Source: Herbidospora yilanensis
Lineage (GTDB): Bacteria; Actinomycetota; Actinomycetes; Streptosporangiales; Streptosporangiaceae
Direction of reading: 5' to 3'
Assembly: GCF_001570565.1 (NCBI RefSeq)
Contig: NZ_BBXE01000041.1
Location: 1-64,000 of the forward strand
Length of the DNA: 64,000 nucleotides
Shown one piece after another: positions 33,999 through 42,697 of the stretch. Made by a program: the position numbers and the translations under genes. Within the stretch, counting starts at the first letter, position 1; every line of letters begins with the position of its first letter. The notes beneath the pieces were generated by a model. The model saw nothing but the letters and a program-made list of their open reading frames with translations. It had not been told where the DNA came from and did not search any database.

Positions 33999-34946
33999 AT
34001 GATCCGGTCAGTCAGCCTTGGAATCGCGGCCGTGTCCGCCGTGTGCTTCGGGTTCTCCGGACCCATGGCGAAGTATCTGAACGCCGCCGGGCTCGCCCCG
34101 CTGGAGTCGGTGTGGGTGCGCATGGCCGGCGCCGGGCTGCTGCTCCTGGCCGCGCTGGCGCTGCTGCGGCCCGCCGCGCTGCGCATCCCCCGTTCCCAGT
34201 GGCTCTTCTTCGGGGTGTACGCCCTGGTCGCCGTCGCCGGGGTGCAGGCCCTGTACTTCCTGGCCATCCAGCGGCTGCCCGTCGGCGTCACGTTGCTGAT
34301 CGAGTACACCTCGCCGGTCCTGGTGGTGCTCTGGGTGCGGTTCGTCCGCCGGATCAGGCTGCCGAAGGGGGCCTACATCGGCGCGGTGATCGCGGTGGCC
34401 GGGCTGGCGGTCGTGGTCGAGGTCTGGGACGGGCTGCGGCTCGACGCCATCGGGCTGATCCTGGCCCTGCTGGCGGCGGCGTGTTGCGCCGGATACTTCC
34501 TGATGAGCGACAACCTGCACGTCGACCCGCTGGGCCTGGTGGCCTGGGGCATGATCGGCGCGGCGGTCGTGCTGCTGCCGTTCGCCCGGCCCTGGTCGAT
34601 CGAGTGGGCGGTCTTCGGCGACGCGGTGACCGTGGCGGGCAACACCCTGCCGGTCGCCGGGGCGGCCGGCTGGCTGATCCTGGTGGCGACGGTGGTGGCG
34701 TACATCGCCGGGGTGACGGCGGTGCGGCGGCTCTCGGCGGCGGTGGGGGCGACGGTGGCCTCGCTGGAGGTCATCACCGGCGCGCTGATCGCCTATGTCC
34801 TGCTGGGGGAGGCGCTGGGCGCCTACCAGATCATCGGTGGCGCGGTGGTGCTGCTCGGCGCGCTGCTGGCCCAGACGGCGACCGTACGGCGGGCCCCCGC
34901 GGAGGCGCCCGCCGCGCGCGAGCCCGTGCTCAACCCGTCGGCCTGA
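33999..34946 (+). CDS. EamA/DMT family transporter
   Basis: The 315-aa protein has ten predicted membrane helices in two EamA repeats. The first is LGIAAVSAVCFGFSGPMAKYLNAAGLAPLESVWVRM...LYFLAIQRLPVGVTLLIEYTSPVLVVLWVR. The second is IGLILALLAAACCAGYFLMSDN...LSAAVGATVASLEVITGALIAYVLLGEALGAYQIIGG. It has the DMT-type pairs of proline and glutamate at repeat ends. It should export small metabolites such as amino acids. ATG 33999 follows GGGAAGAG. Its end overlaps the convergent gene by 17 nt. Confidence 0.9.
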   Translation: MIRSVSLGIAAVSAVCFGFSGPMAKYLNAAGLAPLESVWVRMAGAGLLLLAALALLRPAALRIPRSQWLFFGVYALVAVAGVQALYFLAIQRLPVGVTLLIEYTSPVLVVLWVRFVRRIRLPKGAYIGAVIAVAGLAVVVEVWDGLRLDAIGLILALLAAACCAGYFLMSDNLHVDPLGLVAWGMIGAAVVLLPFARPWSIEWAVFGDAVTVAGNTLPVAGAAGWLILVATVVAYIAGVTAVRRLSAAVGATVASLEVITGALIAYVLLGEALGAYQIIGGAVVLLGALLAQTATVRRAPAEAPAAREPVLNPSA

Positions 34947-35295
34947 GCCGGACCACCGACGACCGCTTGGCCCACCGGGCGGGCAGCCCGGCCGCGTCGG
35001 TGGCGTTCAGCCGCTCCTTGGCGAGGGCGGCCACCACCTCCGGGCTGGTCTTCTGGTCGACGACCTCGACCGCCGCCGGGAAGCGGACGAGCTGGGCGCC
35101 GTTGTCCTTGCTCCGGAGCACGACCTCGATCTCGTGCTGGGCGGTGAGGCCGGGGAGGTTCTGCTCCCCGCCCCCGACCACCATGTAGATGGCGTCGTCA
35201 TGCCAGACGTGCCAGGCCAGGCGGGTGCCCTCGGGCAGCACCACCCACAACACGCTCGACCGCTTCGCGGCGTCTTCGATCAACGCGAGGCTCAT
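34930..35295 (-). CDS. Small conserved protein, pyridoxamine 5'-phosphate oxidase-like fold
   Basis: The 121-aa protein reads SLALIEDAAKRSSVLWVVLPEGTRLAWHVWHDDAIYMVVGGGEQNLPGL then EIEVVLRSKDNGAQLVRFPAAVEVVDQ. This strand order and the WHDDAIYMVV segment resemble split-barrel flavin-binding proteins. I cannot identify a cofactor motif with confidence, so the fold is a suggestion. ATG 35295 is preferred over 35346 because it starts the compact domain. It is convergent with the transporter gene and 32 nt from bioY. Confidence 0.6.
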   Translation of the reverse strand: MSLALIEDAAKRSSVLWVVLPEGTRLAWHVWHDDAIYMVVGGGEQNLPGLTAQHEIEVVLRSKDNGAQLVRFPAAVEVVDQKTSPEVVAALAKERLNATDAAGLPARWAKRSSVVRLRPTG

Positions 35296-35327
35296 GACCG
35301 CCAGTTTTCCACAGGTCAAAACGCCTG

Positions 35328-35888
35328 TCAGGAGGCGATTTTCCACGCCGCGGGAAGCAGTCCGGCGGCGACCAGGATCTTCAGCCCGTCACCGACGAGG
35401 AAGGGCACGACGCCCTTCTCGATCGCGGTCGCCAGGCTCATGTCGGCGGCCACGGCCAGCCACGGCACGCCGACGAGGTAGATCAGGACCGTGCCGACGA
35501 CCATGGTGACGACGGTCCTGCCGACGGTGCGGTCGCCGCCCCGCCCGGCCAGCGCGCCGACGACCGACGCGGCCAGGAAGAAGCCGACGACGTAGCCGAG
35601 CGTGGCGTCGCCCGCGGCGGTGAACCACGGCACGCCCGCCAGGCCCGCGAGCAGGTAGAGGGCCATGCCGGCGGCGGCCCGCCACAGGCCGAGGGTGGCG
35701 CCCGACAGCAGCACGGCGAAGGTCTGGAGGGTCACCGGCACGGGGCTGCCCGGCACCGGGAACGCCACCTGGGCGGCCAGACCGGTCAGCGCGGCGGCGC
35801 CGACGACGAGCGCGACGTCGCGGACGATCGTGCCGGGGATGAGGTCGGACAGAACCGCGGGACGGCTCGCGGCGACGGCTCGGGACAT
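35328..35888 (-). CDS. bioY: Biotin transporter BioY (ECF S component)
   Basis: The 186-aa protein has six membrane helices and the BioY signature: AALTGLAAQVAFPVPGSPVPVTLQTFAVLLSGATLGLWRAAAGMALYLLAGLAGVPWF, then GDATLGYVVGFFLAA and a late FLVGDGLKILVAAGLLPAAWK. ATG 35888 follows AGGGAG at 7 nt. No BioM or BioN ATPase/transmembrane genes are adjacent, so it either uses a shared energising module or works alone as some BioY proteins do. The upstream gap to the divergent CitE-like gene contains CTATTAATCACATAG, an A/T-rich imperfect palindrome that could be a biotin-regulator site. Confidence 0.92.
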   Translation of the reverse strand: MSRAVAASRPAVLSDLIPGTIVRDVALVVGAAALTGLAAQVAFPVPGSPVPVTLQTFAVLLSGATLGLWRAAAGMALYLLAGLAGVPWFTAAGDATLGYVVGFFLAASVVGALAGRGGDRTVGRTVVTMVVGTVLIYLVGVPWLAVAADMSLATAIEKGVVPFLVGDGLKILVAAGLLPAAWKIAS

Positions 35889-35990
35889 CTCTGGACTCCC
35901 TGATGGAAGAGGCATTACCTCCCTATTAATCACATAGACCACCTGGAGAGCCTGTATGCGCCCCGGCACAACGTCCACCGCCCCGCTTTG

Positions 35991-35996
35991 TAGGGT
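35991..35996 (+). promoter_or_regulatory. -10 hexamer for leaderless citE-like gene
   Basis: TAGGGT ends 7 nt before the ATG at 36004, with no Shine-Dalgarno sequence in between. Confidence 0.5.
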
Positions 35997-36003
35997 TGGG
36001 CCC

Positions 36004-36939
36004 ATGCGCGCGCGTCGTACGTGTCTGGCGGTCCCCGGGAGCAACCCCCGATTCCTGGAGAAGGCCCAGGGGTTGCCGGCCGACGAGGTGTTCCTCGACC
36101 TGGAGGACTCGGTGGCCCCGCTGGCCAAGGAGTCGGCGCGGGGCAACGTCGTCGCCGCGCTGAAAGAGGGCGACTGGGGCGCGAAGACCGTCGTCGTGCG
36201 GGTCAACGACCTGTCGACCTCGTGGACCTACCGCGACGTCATCGAGGTGGTCGAGGGCGCGGGCGACCGGCTCCACTGCCTGATGTTGCCCAAGGTCGAG
36301 GACGCGTCCCACGTCCGGTGGCTCGACGTGCTGCTGACCCAGGTCGAGAAGGCCGCCGGGCTGCCCGTCGGCGGAATCGGGATCGAGGCGCAGATCGAGA
36401 GCGCCCGGGGGCTGGTGAACGTCGACGAGATCGCCCGGGCCTCGCCCCGGGTCGAGACGCTCGTCTTCGGGCCGGCCGACTTCATGGCGTCGATCGGCAT
36501 GCGCACGCTCGTGGTCGGGGAACAGCCGCCCGGCTACGCCGAGGGCGACGCCTACCACTACATCCTGATGCGCATCCTCATGGCGGCCAGGGCCCACGGC
36601 CTCCAGGCGATCGACGGCCCCTACCTGCAGATCAAGGACGTCGACGGGTTCCGCCGGGTCGCGGCGCGGGCGGCGGCGCTGGGGTTCGACGGGAAGTGGG
36701 TGCTGCACCCCGGGCAGATCGACGCCGGGAACGAGGTCTTCTCACCCGCGCAGGACGACTACGACCACGCCGAGCTCATCCTCGACGCCTACGACTACTA
36801 CACGACGGTCGAGCGGCGCGGCGCGGTCATGCTCGGCGACGAGATGATCGACGAGGCGTCGCGCAAGATGGCGCTGGTGGTGGCGGCCAAGGGCCGCGCC
36901 GCAGGGCTCGCCCGGAAGAAGAGCTTCGAGCGGCCCTGA
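36004..36939 (+). CDS. HpcH/HpaI aldolase / citrate lyase beta-like (CitE, malyl-CoA lyase-like) protein
   Basis: The 311-aa TIM-barrel protein starts RTCLAVPGSNPRFLEKAQGLPADEVFLDLEDSVAPLAKESAR, with the acyl-CoA-binding PGSNPRF and the metal-binding LDLEDSV. GIGIEAQIESARGLVN contains the second metal-binding Glu, and VFGPADFMASIGMR and GKWVLHPGQIDAGNEVFSP follow. It cleaves or forms C-C bonds of beta-hydroxyacyl-CoA such as malyl-CoA or beta-methylmalyl-CoA. No citrate lyase alpha or gamma gene is present, so a stand-alone malyl-CoA lyase role is more likely. Confidence 0.87.
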   Translation: MRARRTCLAVPGSNPRFLEKAQGLPADEVFLDLEDSVAPLAKESARGNVVAALKEGDWGAKTVVVRVNDLSTSWTYRDVIEVVEGAGDRLHCLMLPKVEDASHVRWLDVLLTQVEKAAGLPVGGIGIEAQIESARGLVNVDEIARASPRVETLVFGPADFMASIGMRTLVVGEQPPGYAEGDAYHYILMRILMAARAHGLQAIDGPYLQIKDVDGFRRVAARAAALGFDGKWVLHPGQIDAGNEVFSPAQDDYDHAELILDAYDYYTTVERRGAVMLGDEMIDEASRKMALVVAAKGRAAGLARKKSFERP

Positions 36940-36946
36940 AGCGCGC

Positions 36947-37504
36947 CTAGAACTTCACGCCGATCGTGGTGAAGAACCAGAACGACGAGGTCAGCCAGAG
37001 GCCGATCAGCAGGGTGAAGACGAGCCCCCCGGCCACGGGCAGCACCCAGCCGGGCAGGCCGCGCTTGGGCAGCGACAACATCTTCGTGACGAACACGCCG
37101 TAGAAGAGGCAGCCGAAGATCGAGTGGAACATGACGCGCGGGTCGTCGTAGCGCGCGCCCACCGAGTAGAGGCAGTGGAAGGCGACCGGCACGGTGGCCA
37201 GGAACGCCAGGCGTCCCGACCAGCGGTGCACCGGTCCGGGCCAGGAACCCCGCACCGGGATCCTGCCCCAGATGGCGAACGCCGAGAACACCTGCACGAT
37301 CGCCAGCAGCGCGGCGAGTGTGGTCAGCCAGACCTTCATGGCCAGCGGGCCGGAGAACCCGGCCAGGCCGTAGGCGAAACCGGTCGGGGGGTGCAGTTCG
37401 CCGTACACGCCGAGGGCGGCGGCGACCAGCCCGCCGGCGAAGACGGGGACGACGAGGAGGGCGACGGCGCCACGGTTCTGCGGGGCGACTTGGGTGTGAG
37501 ACAT
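36947..37504 (-). CDS. Integral membrane protein with histidine-bearing helices (DUF6529/cytochrome b561-like)
   Basis: The 185-aa protein has five predicted helices. GPVHRWSGRLAFLATVPVAFHCLYSVG and VMFHSIFGCLFYGVFVTKMLSL place histidines near membrane faces, in the manner of b561 or ferric-reductase haem sites. Neither haem binding nor family is proven; I believe it belongs to DUF6529. It is followed upstream by the secreted protein gene 37539-38249 on the same strand (34 nt gap), which may be co-expressed. Possible role in membrane electron transfer. Confidence 0.72.
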   Translation of the reverse strand: MSHTQVAPQNRGAVALLVVPVFAGGLVAAALGVYGELHPPTGFAYGLAGFSGPLAMKVWLTTLAALLAIVQVFSAFAIWGRIPVRGSWPGPVHRWSGRLAFLATVPVAFHCLYSVGARYDDPRVMFHSIFGCLFYGVFVTKMLSLPKRGLPGWVLPVAGGLVFTLLIGLWLTSSFWFFTTIGVKF

Positions 37505-37538
37505 CTCAGGCTCTCAAGCGTTCGGGGGGCGTCGGGAT

Positions 37539-38249
37539 TCAGGAGGCCGGGGCCAGGAAGGAGTCGATGAACTGGTCGGGGTCCTGGGGGGTGAGGGGGA
37601 TGCCGTACCACTCCTGGACGCCGCCGTCGAAGGCCGCCGCGGCCTCGCCGGAGTTCTCGCCGAGCATGATGCGGCCGACCGACTGGCCGTTGGGCAGCTT
37701 GATCCAGCCGCCGACGACGCGGGCGCCGCGGACCTGGGCGGTGGCGCGGTAGAGACCCGAGGGCTTCTTCACCGTGGCGGCGGAGAAGCGCCAGCTCTTG
37801 TCCTTGTACTCGATGCGGCCCTGCGCCTTGCCGCCGCGCAGGGCGGCGGTGACCAGGGTGTCCTTGCCTTCGAGGGTGACCGTGTTGTCCGCGGCGGTGC
37901 CCCTCAGCCACGCCTCGATCTTGCCGTCGCAGAAGTAGCCGACGACCTTGCCGTTCCTGATCGAGATGGCGATCAGGCCGCCGTTCTGGTCGACGACGCC
38001 GGCGTAGTCGGCCTTCTTCGGGGTGGGGTCCTCCTCCGGTTCGGGGGCGGCCACCTCTTCGGGTTCCTGGGTCGCGTCGGGGGTGGCCTCCTCGGTCACC
38101 CCGGGCGTGGCGAGCGGGTCGGCCCCGGCCGCCGCCGGGACGGCCGAGGTCTCCTGGATCTGGGGTGAGGCGGTCGCGCTGGCCACCGTCAGGCCCGCGG
38201 TCATCACCACTCCGACGGCCAATGTGTAAATGGGTCCTAGCCGGCTCAT
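37539..38249 (-). CDS. Secreted hypothetical protein
   Basis: I do not recognise a family. The 236-aa product has a signal peptide (RLGPIYTLAVGVVMTAGLTVASATASP), an acidic Pro/Glu/Thr-rich linker of about 50 residues (ATPDATQEPEEVAAPEPEEDPTP) and a globular beta-rich domain. That domain includes GLIAISIRNGKVVGYFCDGKIEAWLRGTA, GRIEYKDKSWRFSAATVKKPSGLYRA and VVGGWIKLPNGQSVG. ATG 38249 is preceded by GGAGAG at 7 nt. It lies directly upstream of the DUF6529-like gene, so a joint membrane-surface function is possible. Confidence 0.75.
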   Translation of the reverse strand: MSRLGPIYTLAVGVVMTAGLTVASATASPQIQETSAVPAAAGADPLATPGVTEEATPDATQEPEEVAAPEPEEDPTPKKADYAGVVDQNGGLIAISIRNGKVVGYFCDGKIEAWLRGTAADNTVTLEGKDTLVTAALRGGKAQGRIEYKDKSWRFSAATVKKPSGLYRATAQVRGARVVGGWIKLPNGQSVGRIMLGENSGEAAAAFDGGVQEWYGIPLTPQDPDQFIDSFLAPAS

Positions 38250-38350
38250 GTTCCGTCTCTCCTGGGTTTGTTTACTGCCCCAGAGTGAATCGCGGCGGGG
38301 CGCGTCTGTCTGTGGACTAATGCGCACTCGTCTGGGATGAGAATGGGGGC

Positions 38351-39277
38351 GTGATCCAGCAGCCATCGCTCACGTCGTGGATCGTCCCGCCGCCTCCGGG
38401 TTCGCGGTACGACCAGCTCGCGCGCACCCCGGTGCACCGCTGGTGGCGGCCTCCGCTCGGGACTCTGCTGATCGTGGTCGTCTACGTCGCCCTGACGGCG
38501 GCGATGGGCCTGGCCGCGGTGCTCCTGGCCGTGGCCGGAGGCCTGCCGACGGCGACGTCCCCGGGCCGGATCCTGTTCGAGAACCCCGTGCTCGACCTCG
38601 CCTTCCAGCTCGTGGCGATCGCGATCATGATCCCCATCGTGCTGGGGGCGGCCTGGCTGGTGCAGCGGCGCCCGCCCGGCACCCTTTCCTCGGTCGCGGG
38701 ACGGCTGCGATGGCGGTGGCTCCTGCGATGCGTTCCATTGGCTGTCCTCGCGGTGGTGCTGGGGGAGGCGGCCCAGAGCCTGACCCTGCTGGCGACGGGG
38801 GTCTCTCCGGGATACGGCTGGGCGGGCTGGTCGAATCTGCTCGTGCCGCTGGTGGTGATCCTTGTCCTCGTGCCCGTGCAGGCGGCTGCAGAGGAGTACG
38901 CGTTCCGGGGCTGGGTGGTTCAGGCTTTCGGCGCCTATTTGCGCAATCCCTGGTGGGGGATCGTCATCTCGGCGGCCGTCTTCGCGGCCTTCCACGGCTA
39001 CACCGACTTCGGGATCGCCTATACGTTCGGGTTCGGCGTGCTGATGGGGTGGGTGTCGGTACGCACCGGCGGGCTTGAGGCGGCCATCGCGCTGCACGCG
39101 GTGAACAACGTGGGGGCGTTCGGGATCGCGGCGGTGGCGGGGGAACTCGGCTCGGCGCTGGAGCAGGGTTCGCTGCCCTGGCAGACCCTGGTGGGAACGA
39201 TCGTGCAATTTGGCGTTTTTGGGGTTGGTGTCGTGGTTCTTGCTCGTAAGTCGGGAATTTCGGTGGAGGGCGGATAA
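38351..39277 (+). CDS. CPBP family intramembrane metalloprotease
   Basis: The 308-aa protein has eight or so membrane helices. It has all three CPBP (Abi) motifs: EEYAFRGWVVQ (motif 1, the Glu pair and Arg), FAAFHGYTDFG (motif 2, His) and LHAVNNVGAFG (motif 3, His and Asn). The active site should bind a metal ion within the membrane and cut or process proteins, as in CAAX prenyl endopeptidases. GTG 38351 starts the protein. It is followed by a structured leader (39278-39376) upstream of the beta-propeller gene. Confidence 0.9.
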   Translation: MIQQPSLTSWIVPPPPGSRYDQLARTPVHRWWRPPLGTLLIVVVYVALTAAMGLAAVLLAVAGGLPTATSPGRILFENPVLDLAFQLVAIAIMIPIVLGAAWLVQRRPPGTLSSVAGRLRWRWLLRCVPLAVLAVVLGEAAQSLTLLATGVSPGYGWAGWSNLLVPLVVILVLVPVQAAAEEYAFRGWVVQAFGAYLRNPWWGIVISAAVFAAFHGYTDFGIAYTFGFGVLMGWVSVRTGGLEAAIALHAVNNVGAFGIAAVAGELGSALEQGSLPWQTLVGTIVQFGVFGVGVVVLARKSGISVEGG

Positions 39278-39280
39278 ATC

Positions 39281-39376
39281 TCACTAGAGAGGAGGTGATC
39301 GTGGGTTGCGGGAGGGGTATCAGAGGGATTACGTCCCTCCCAGACATATGTGGAACGGTCCTGATAGAGGAGGTAA
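39281..39376 (+). promoter_or_regulatory. Structured leader with two strong ribosome sites and alternative stems
   Basis: AGAGAGGAGGTGATC (39286-39300) matches the expected 16S rRNA 3'-end complement at 14 of 15 positions and is directly followed by GTG 39301. That GTG opens a 53-codon frame ending TGA at 39460-39462. A second ribosome site, GAGGAGG, precedes the main gene. GGGAGGG (39310-39316) can pair with CCCTCCC (39335-39341), or GAGGGA (39323-39328) with TCCCTC (39334-39339), but not both. It could be a translational switch. Confidence 0.4.
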
Positions 39377-42300
39377 GTGGCCGTGCCCCCCGAAGACGAG
39401 GAGCAGCCGGATGTGCCCCCGAAGCTCCATCACTCGCCACCGGGCCCTGCCACGACCCCTGAGGAGAGTCCCCGCCCGCGCACCTCACCCTGGGCCCTGC
39501 CCCCCTTCGCCGCTCCGACGCCCGAAGACCCTCCGGTACGCGGCCGCCGCCCCTACGACGCCGCGGCCGACCTCGACGAGCCGGAGCCCCGGCCGGGCGA
39601 CCTGGAGACGACCCAGCCCCGGCGCGCGATCGGCTCGTTACCCTTCGAGGCCCTGGGCGAACGCCGCCACGGCCCGATCGGCCCTCGACCGGGCGAACCC
39701 CAGGACCAGGTGATCTGGCCCCTCGGCAAATCCCCGTTACCCCCGCCGCCGGCGCCCTCGGGCGAGGGCGACTCCGCCGGACCGGAGGGGCCCTTGCCTG
39801 GCCCCGAGCGGCCACGAGAGGTCGCGGCGGTCGAAGGGCTCGGCAGTTCGCGGGGTGCCGACCCTTATGCCGAGACCGGTCGATCGCTGGGCGCGGCGAG
39901 TGACGCGGGGTCCCGTGGCGCTCGGGAGGGGGCACTGCCGCCCGGTGTCGAGCCCATGTATCCCGTCGACCCCGCCCTCCGGAGCGAAGAGGCGACGCCC
40001 GAGGGCATCTATCCGCCCGACCCTTCCTTGCGGCAGAACCGCCCCTCTGATTTTCCGCCCCGGCATCACCGGCCCTACTCGACCCCGCAGCGGCCCGACG
40101 ACGACGAGAGGTCCGAGCGCAGGGAGTATCCCGACAAGCTGGTCGCCTCCGGGCCGCCGCGTGAGCACGGCATCCGGGTCCGGCCCGCCATCGCCGCGGA
40201 GCCCGAGTTCGTCCCCGAGCCCGAGTTCGGGCCGGGGCGGCGGGAGAAGGACGTACCGGCGGCGGTTCCGGCTGTTCGGCAGGCCTCGCCCGAGCGGATC
40301 GGGAAGCCGCCCGGGGGCCGGCCGTTGCGGCCCGACGTGCTGGCCACGCTGGGGCCGCCGCGGGGCGGGAAGCACGGGCGGCGCGGGGTCCGGGCGCAGC
40401 GCAGGCGGCCGAGGATCGGATTGCCGCTGCTGGTCGTCGTGGCGGTCATCACGGCCGCGGCGTTCGGGCTGTTCGTGGTGCGGTGGGCCACGGCCCCGGC
40501 CACGTCGGGGATCCGGCTGGCGGTCGGCGACGGGCAGTCGGGGGACTCGGCGTTCCAGGCCCCGGGGCTGCCCGGCAACGGGTCGCGGCAGGTGCTGACC
40601 TCGGTCGCCTCGTCGGGGTCGACGATCGTGGCGGTCGGCACCGACACCACCGGCGCCATCGCGCGGCCCCTCTTCATCGTCTCGGCCAACGACGGCAAGG
40701 ACTGGACGCTCGGCGAGGTCAACGGGCCGCCCGGCTACGAGGCCGCGCCGGGATCGCCCGGCCGGGTCGTCGGGAGCGGCGGGAAGTGGCTGGCGGTCAG
40801 CACCGACCCCGCCGGGCCCGAGGGCCGGGGCATGTGGACGTCGGCCGACGGCCGGTCGTGGGCGGCGGTCGATCCGGCCCGGCTCGGGATGTTCCTCGAA
40901 TCCGACCGGGTGACCGACCTGGCCCGGACCGCCACCGGCTTCGTCGCCGTCGGCAGCACCGTCCAGGCCGACGGCACGCCGGGCGCGGTCGCCTGGACCT
41001 CCGCCGACGGTCAGGCGTGGACGCGGGTGGAGACCCCCAGGATCGGCACCCCCGACATGATCCGCACCGTCAAGGCCGTCGTGGCCAAGGGAGACCGGGT
41101 CGTCGCCCTGGCCGAACCCGGGTCCGGCACCGCCACGGTGATCCTCCGCTCCGACGACGGGGGGCGGTCGTGGCTGCGTACGGCGACGGCGCTGCCCGAC
41201 ATCAGGCCCGAGACGGGCGCGCTGGCGGCGTCGGGCGACGGCTTCGTGCTGGTGCCGACCGGGCAGCGGTTCCCCGGTCCGGGTGTACGGGTCCACTGCT
41301 CGCCCGAAGGCCAGAACTGGACCGCGTGCGGGACGATCGGGCCCCTCAGCCCGGCGGGTAGCGGCGTGCGCGGGTTGTCGGCCTCGGGAGCGGGCCTGGC
41401 CGCCGTCGTGGAGTCGGCGTGGGAGGAGTACGCCCTCTTCACCAGCGACGACGGCCGCGACTGGCGCAAACGGGCCGACCTCGGCGTCATCCCGGGCACG
41501 CTGCGGGGGCTGACCATCACCGACAGCGGACGCCTGGTCGCCGGTGGCGACAAACGCGGGGCCGGTGACGTGGAGAACCTGCCCGTCCTGATGACGGCCG
41601 AGAAGGGCAAGGCCGCCCGCGCCGTGCCGCTGGAGAGCGTGCCCGGCCTGAACCGGCTGGCGCGCCACACCTCGGGCGTGCTGGCGGCCGGGGGCGCGTT
41701 CGTGGCGGTCGGCTCGGCCAACGGCGACGCGGGCATCTGGACCAGCGGGAACAACGGGGCCAACTGGCGGGCGATCAACTCCCAGTGGCTCGGCGGGTCC
41801 GGCCGGCAGGCGCTCTCGGACGTCGCCTACGGTCCCAAGGGCTGGCTCGCCGTCGGCAGCACGATGGCCGACCTGCTGGTGACCAAGCCGCTGCTGGTGG
41901 TGTCGTCCGACGGCAAGGGGTGGCGGCCGGGGCCGGAGATGTCCGCGCCCGAGGGCCACTACTACCTGGCGCCCCAGACGGTCGCCGCCGGGCCCAAGGG
42001 CTACGTGCTGGCCGGGGAGGACCAGACCGGCGCCGGGATCGGCCCCGCGCTCTGGTTCACCGCCGACCTGAAGAAGTTCACCCGCGTGGGCGAACTGCCC
42101 GCCGGGGCCGCCGAGGTGCGCATCCACGACGTGGCCGCGACCGACGACGGTTTCGTGGCCATCGGCGGGACCGGCCGGTCAGAACGGGAGAACGGGGTCG
42201 TCTGGGTCTCCGCCGACGGGCTGAAGTGGGAGGCCAGGAACCGGGTGCTGCCCGACGACGCACAGTCGGCCGGGCTGCGCCACATCGTCGCGCGCGACGG

Positions 42301-42694
42301 AAGGCTGATCGCGACCGGGACCGCCCTGACCGACGACGGCACCCGGCCGTTCTCCGCCGTGAGCGGCGACGGCGGCGAGAACTGGGAGTTCGCCTGGTTG
42401 CCCGCCGAGGCGCCGGCCGTGGTCCTCGACCTGACGGCGAGCGAGCGCGGCATCGTCGCCGTGGGCGCTCACGGGACCGGCAGCGAGGTCGACAGTTCGG
42501 TGTGGGCGTCGGAGGACGGCCTGGTGTGGGTCCGGCACGGGCTCGTGGAAGACGGGCTCGGCGGGGCGGGTGCGCAGTGGCTGGAGGCGGTGACGATCTC
42601 GGGCCAGCGCGTCATCGCGGTGGGCCGCTCGACGACGAGCACGACCGACAACATCACGATCTGGCGCAGCACCCTGTCGTCGGGAGACGCGTAA
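39377..42694 (+). CDS. Membrane-anchored beta-propeller protein with long Pro-rich cytoplasmic region
   Basis: The 1105-aa protein has about 345 residues of Pro/Arg/Glu-rich, low-complexity cytoplasmic sequence and one membrane helix (IGLPLLVVVAVITAAAFGLFVV). The extracellular region has about 700 residues of BNR/Asp-box-like repeats, for example FIVSANDGKDWTLGEV, WTSADGRSWAAVD, FTSDDGRDWRKRA and WVSADGLKWEARN, each following a GxIVAVGxxx strand. The pattern suggests one or two beta-propellers. GTG 39383 has better spacing from GAGGAGG than 39377. No catalytic residues of sialidases are evident. It may bind polysaccharide or protein at the cell surface. Confidence 0.8.
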   Translation: MAVPPEDEEQPDVPPKLHHSPPGPATTPEESPRPRTSPWALPPFAAPTPEDPPVRGRRPYDAAADLDEPEPRPGDLETTQPRRAIGSLPFEALGERRHGPIGPRPGEPQDQVIWPLGKSPLPPPPAPSGEGDSAGPEGPLPGPERPREVAAVEGLGSSRGADPYAETGRSLGAASDAGSRGAREGALPPGVEPMYPVDPALRSEEATPEGIYPPDPSLRQNRPSDFPPRHHRPYSTPQRPDDDERSERREYPDKLVASGPPREHGIRVRPAIAAEPEFVPEPEFGPGRREKDVPAAVPAVRQASPERIGKPPGGRPLRPDVLATLGPPRGGKHGRRGVRAQRRRPRIGLPLLVVVAVITAAAFGLFVVRWATAPATSGIRLAVGDGQSGDSAFQAPGLPGNGSRQVLTSVASSGSTIVAVGTDTTGAIARPLFIVSANDGKDWTLGEVNGPPGYEAAPGSPGRVVGSGGKWLAVSTDPAGPEGRGMWTSADGRSWAAVDPARLGMFLESDRVTDLARTATGFVAVGSTVQADGTPGAVAWTSADGQAWTRVETPRIGTPDMIRTVKAVVAKGDRVVALAEPGSGTATVILRSDDGGRSWLRTATALPDIRPETGALAASGDGFVLVPTGQRFPGPGVRVHCSPEGQNWTACGTIGPLSPAGSGVRGLSASGAGLAAVVESAWEEYALFTSDDGRDWRKRADLGVIPGTLRGLTITDSGRLVAGGDKRGAGDVENLPVLMTAEKGKAARAVPLESVPGLNRLARHTSGVLAAGGAFVAVGSANGDAGIWTSGNNGANWRAINSQWLGGSGRQALSDVAYGPKGWLAVGSTMADLLVTKPLLVVSSDGKGWRPGPEMSAPEGHYYLAPQTVAAGPKGYVLAGEDQTGAGIGPALWFTADLKKFTRVGELPAGAAEVRIHDVAATDDGFVAIGGTGRSERENGVVWVSADGLKWEARNRVLPDDAQSAGLRHIVARDGRLIATGTALTDDGTRPFSAVSGDGGENWEFAWLPAEAPAVVLDLTASERGIVAVGAHGTGSEVDSSVWASEDGLVWVRHGLVEDGLGGAGAQWLEAVTISGQRVIAVGRSTTSTTDNITIWRSTLSSGDA

Positions 42695-42697
42695 CGA

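Noticed and set aside
36004-36939. Citrate lyase operon
   Set aside because: The CitE-like protein is alone; no CitD, CitF or CitC partner is present, so a malyl-CoA lyase-type enzyme is more likely.
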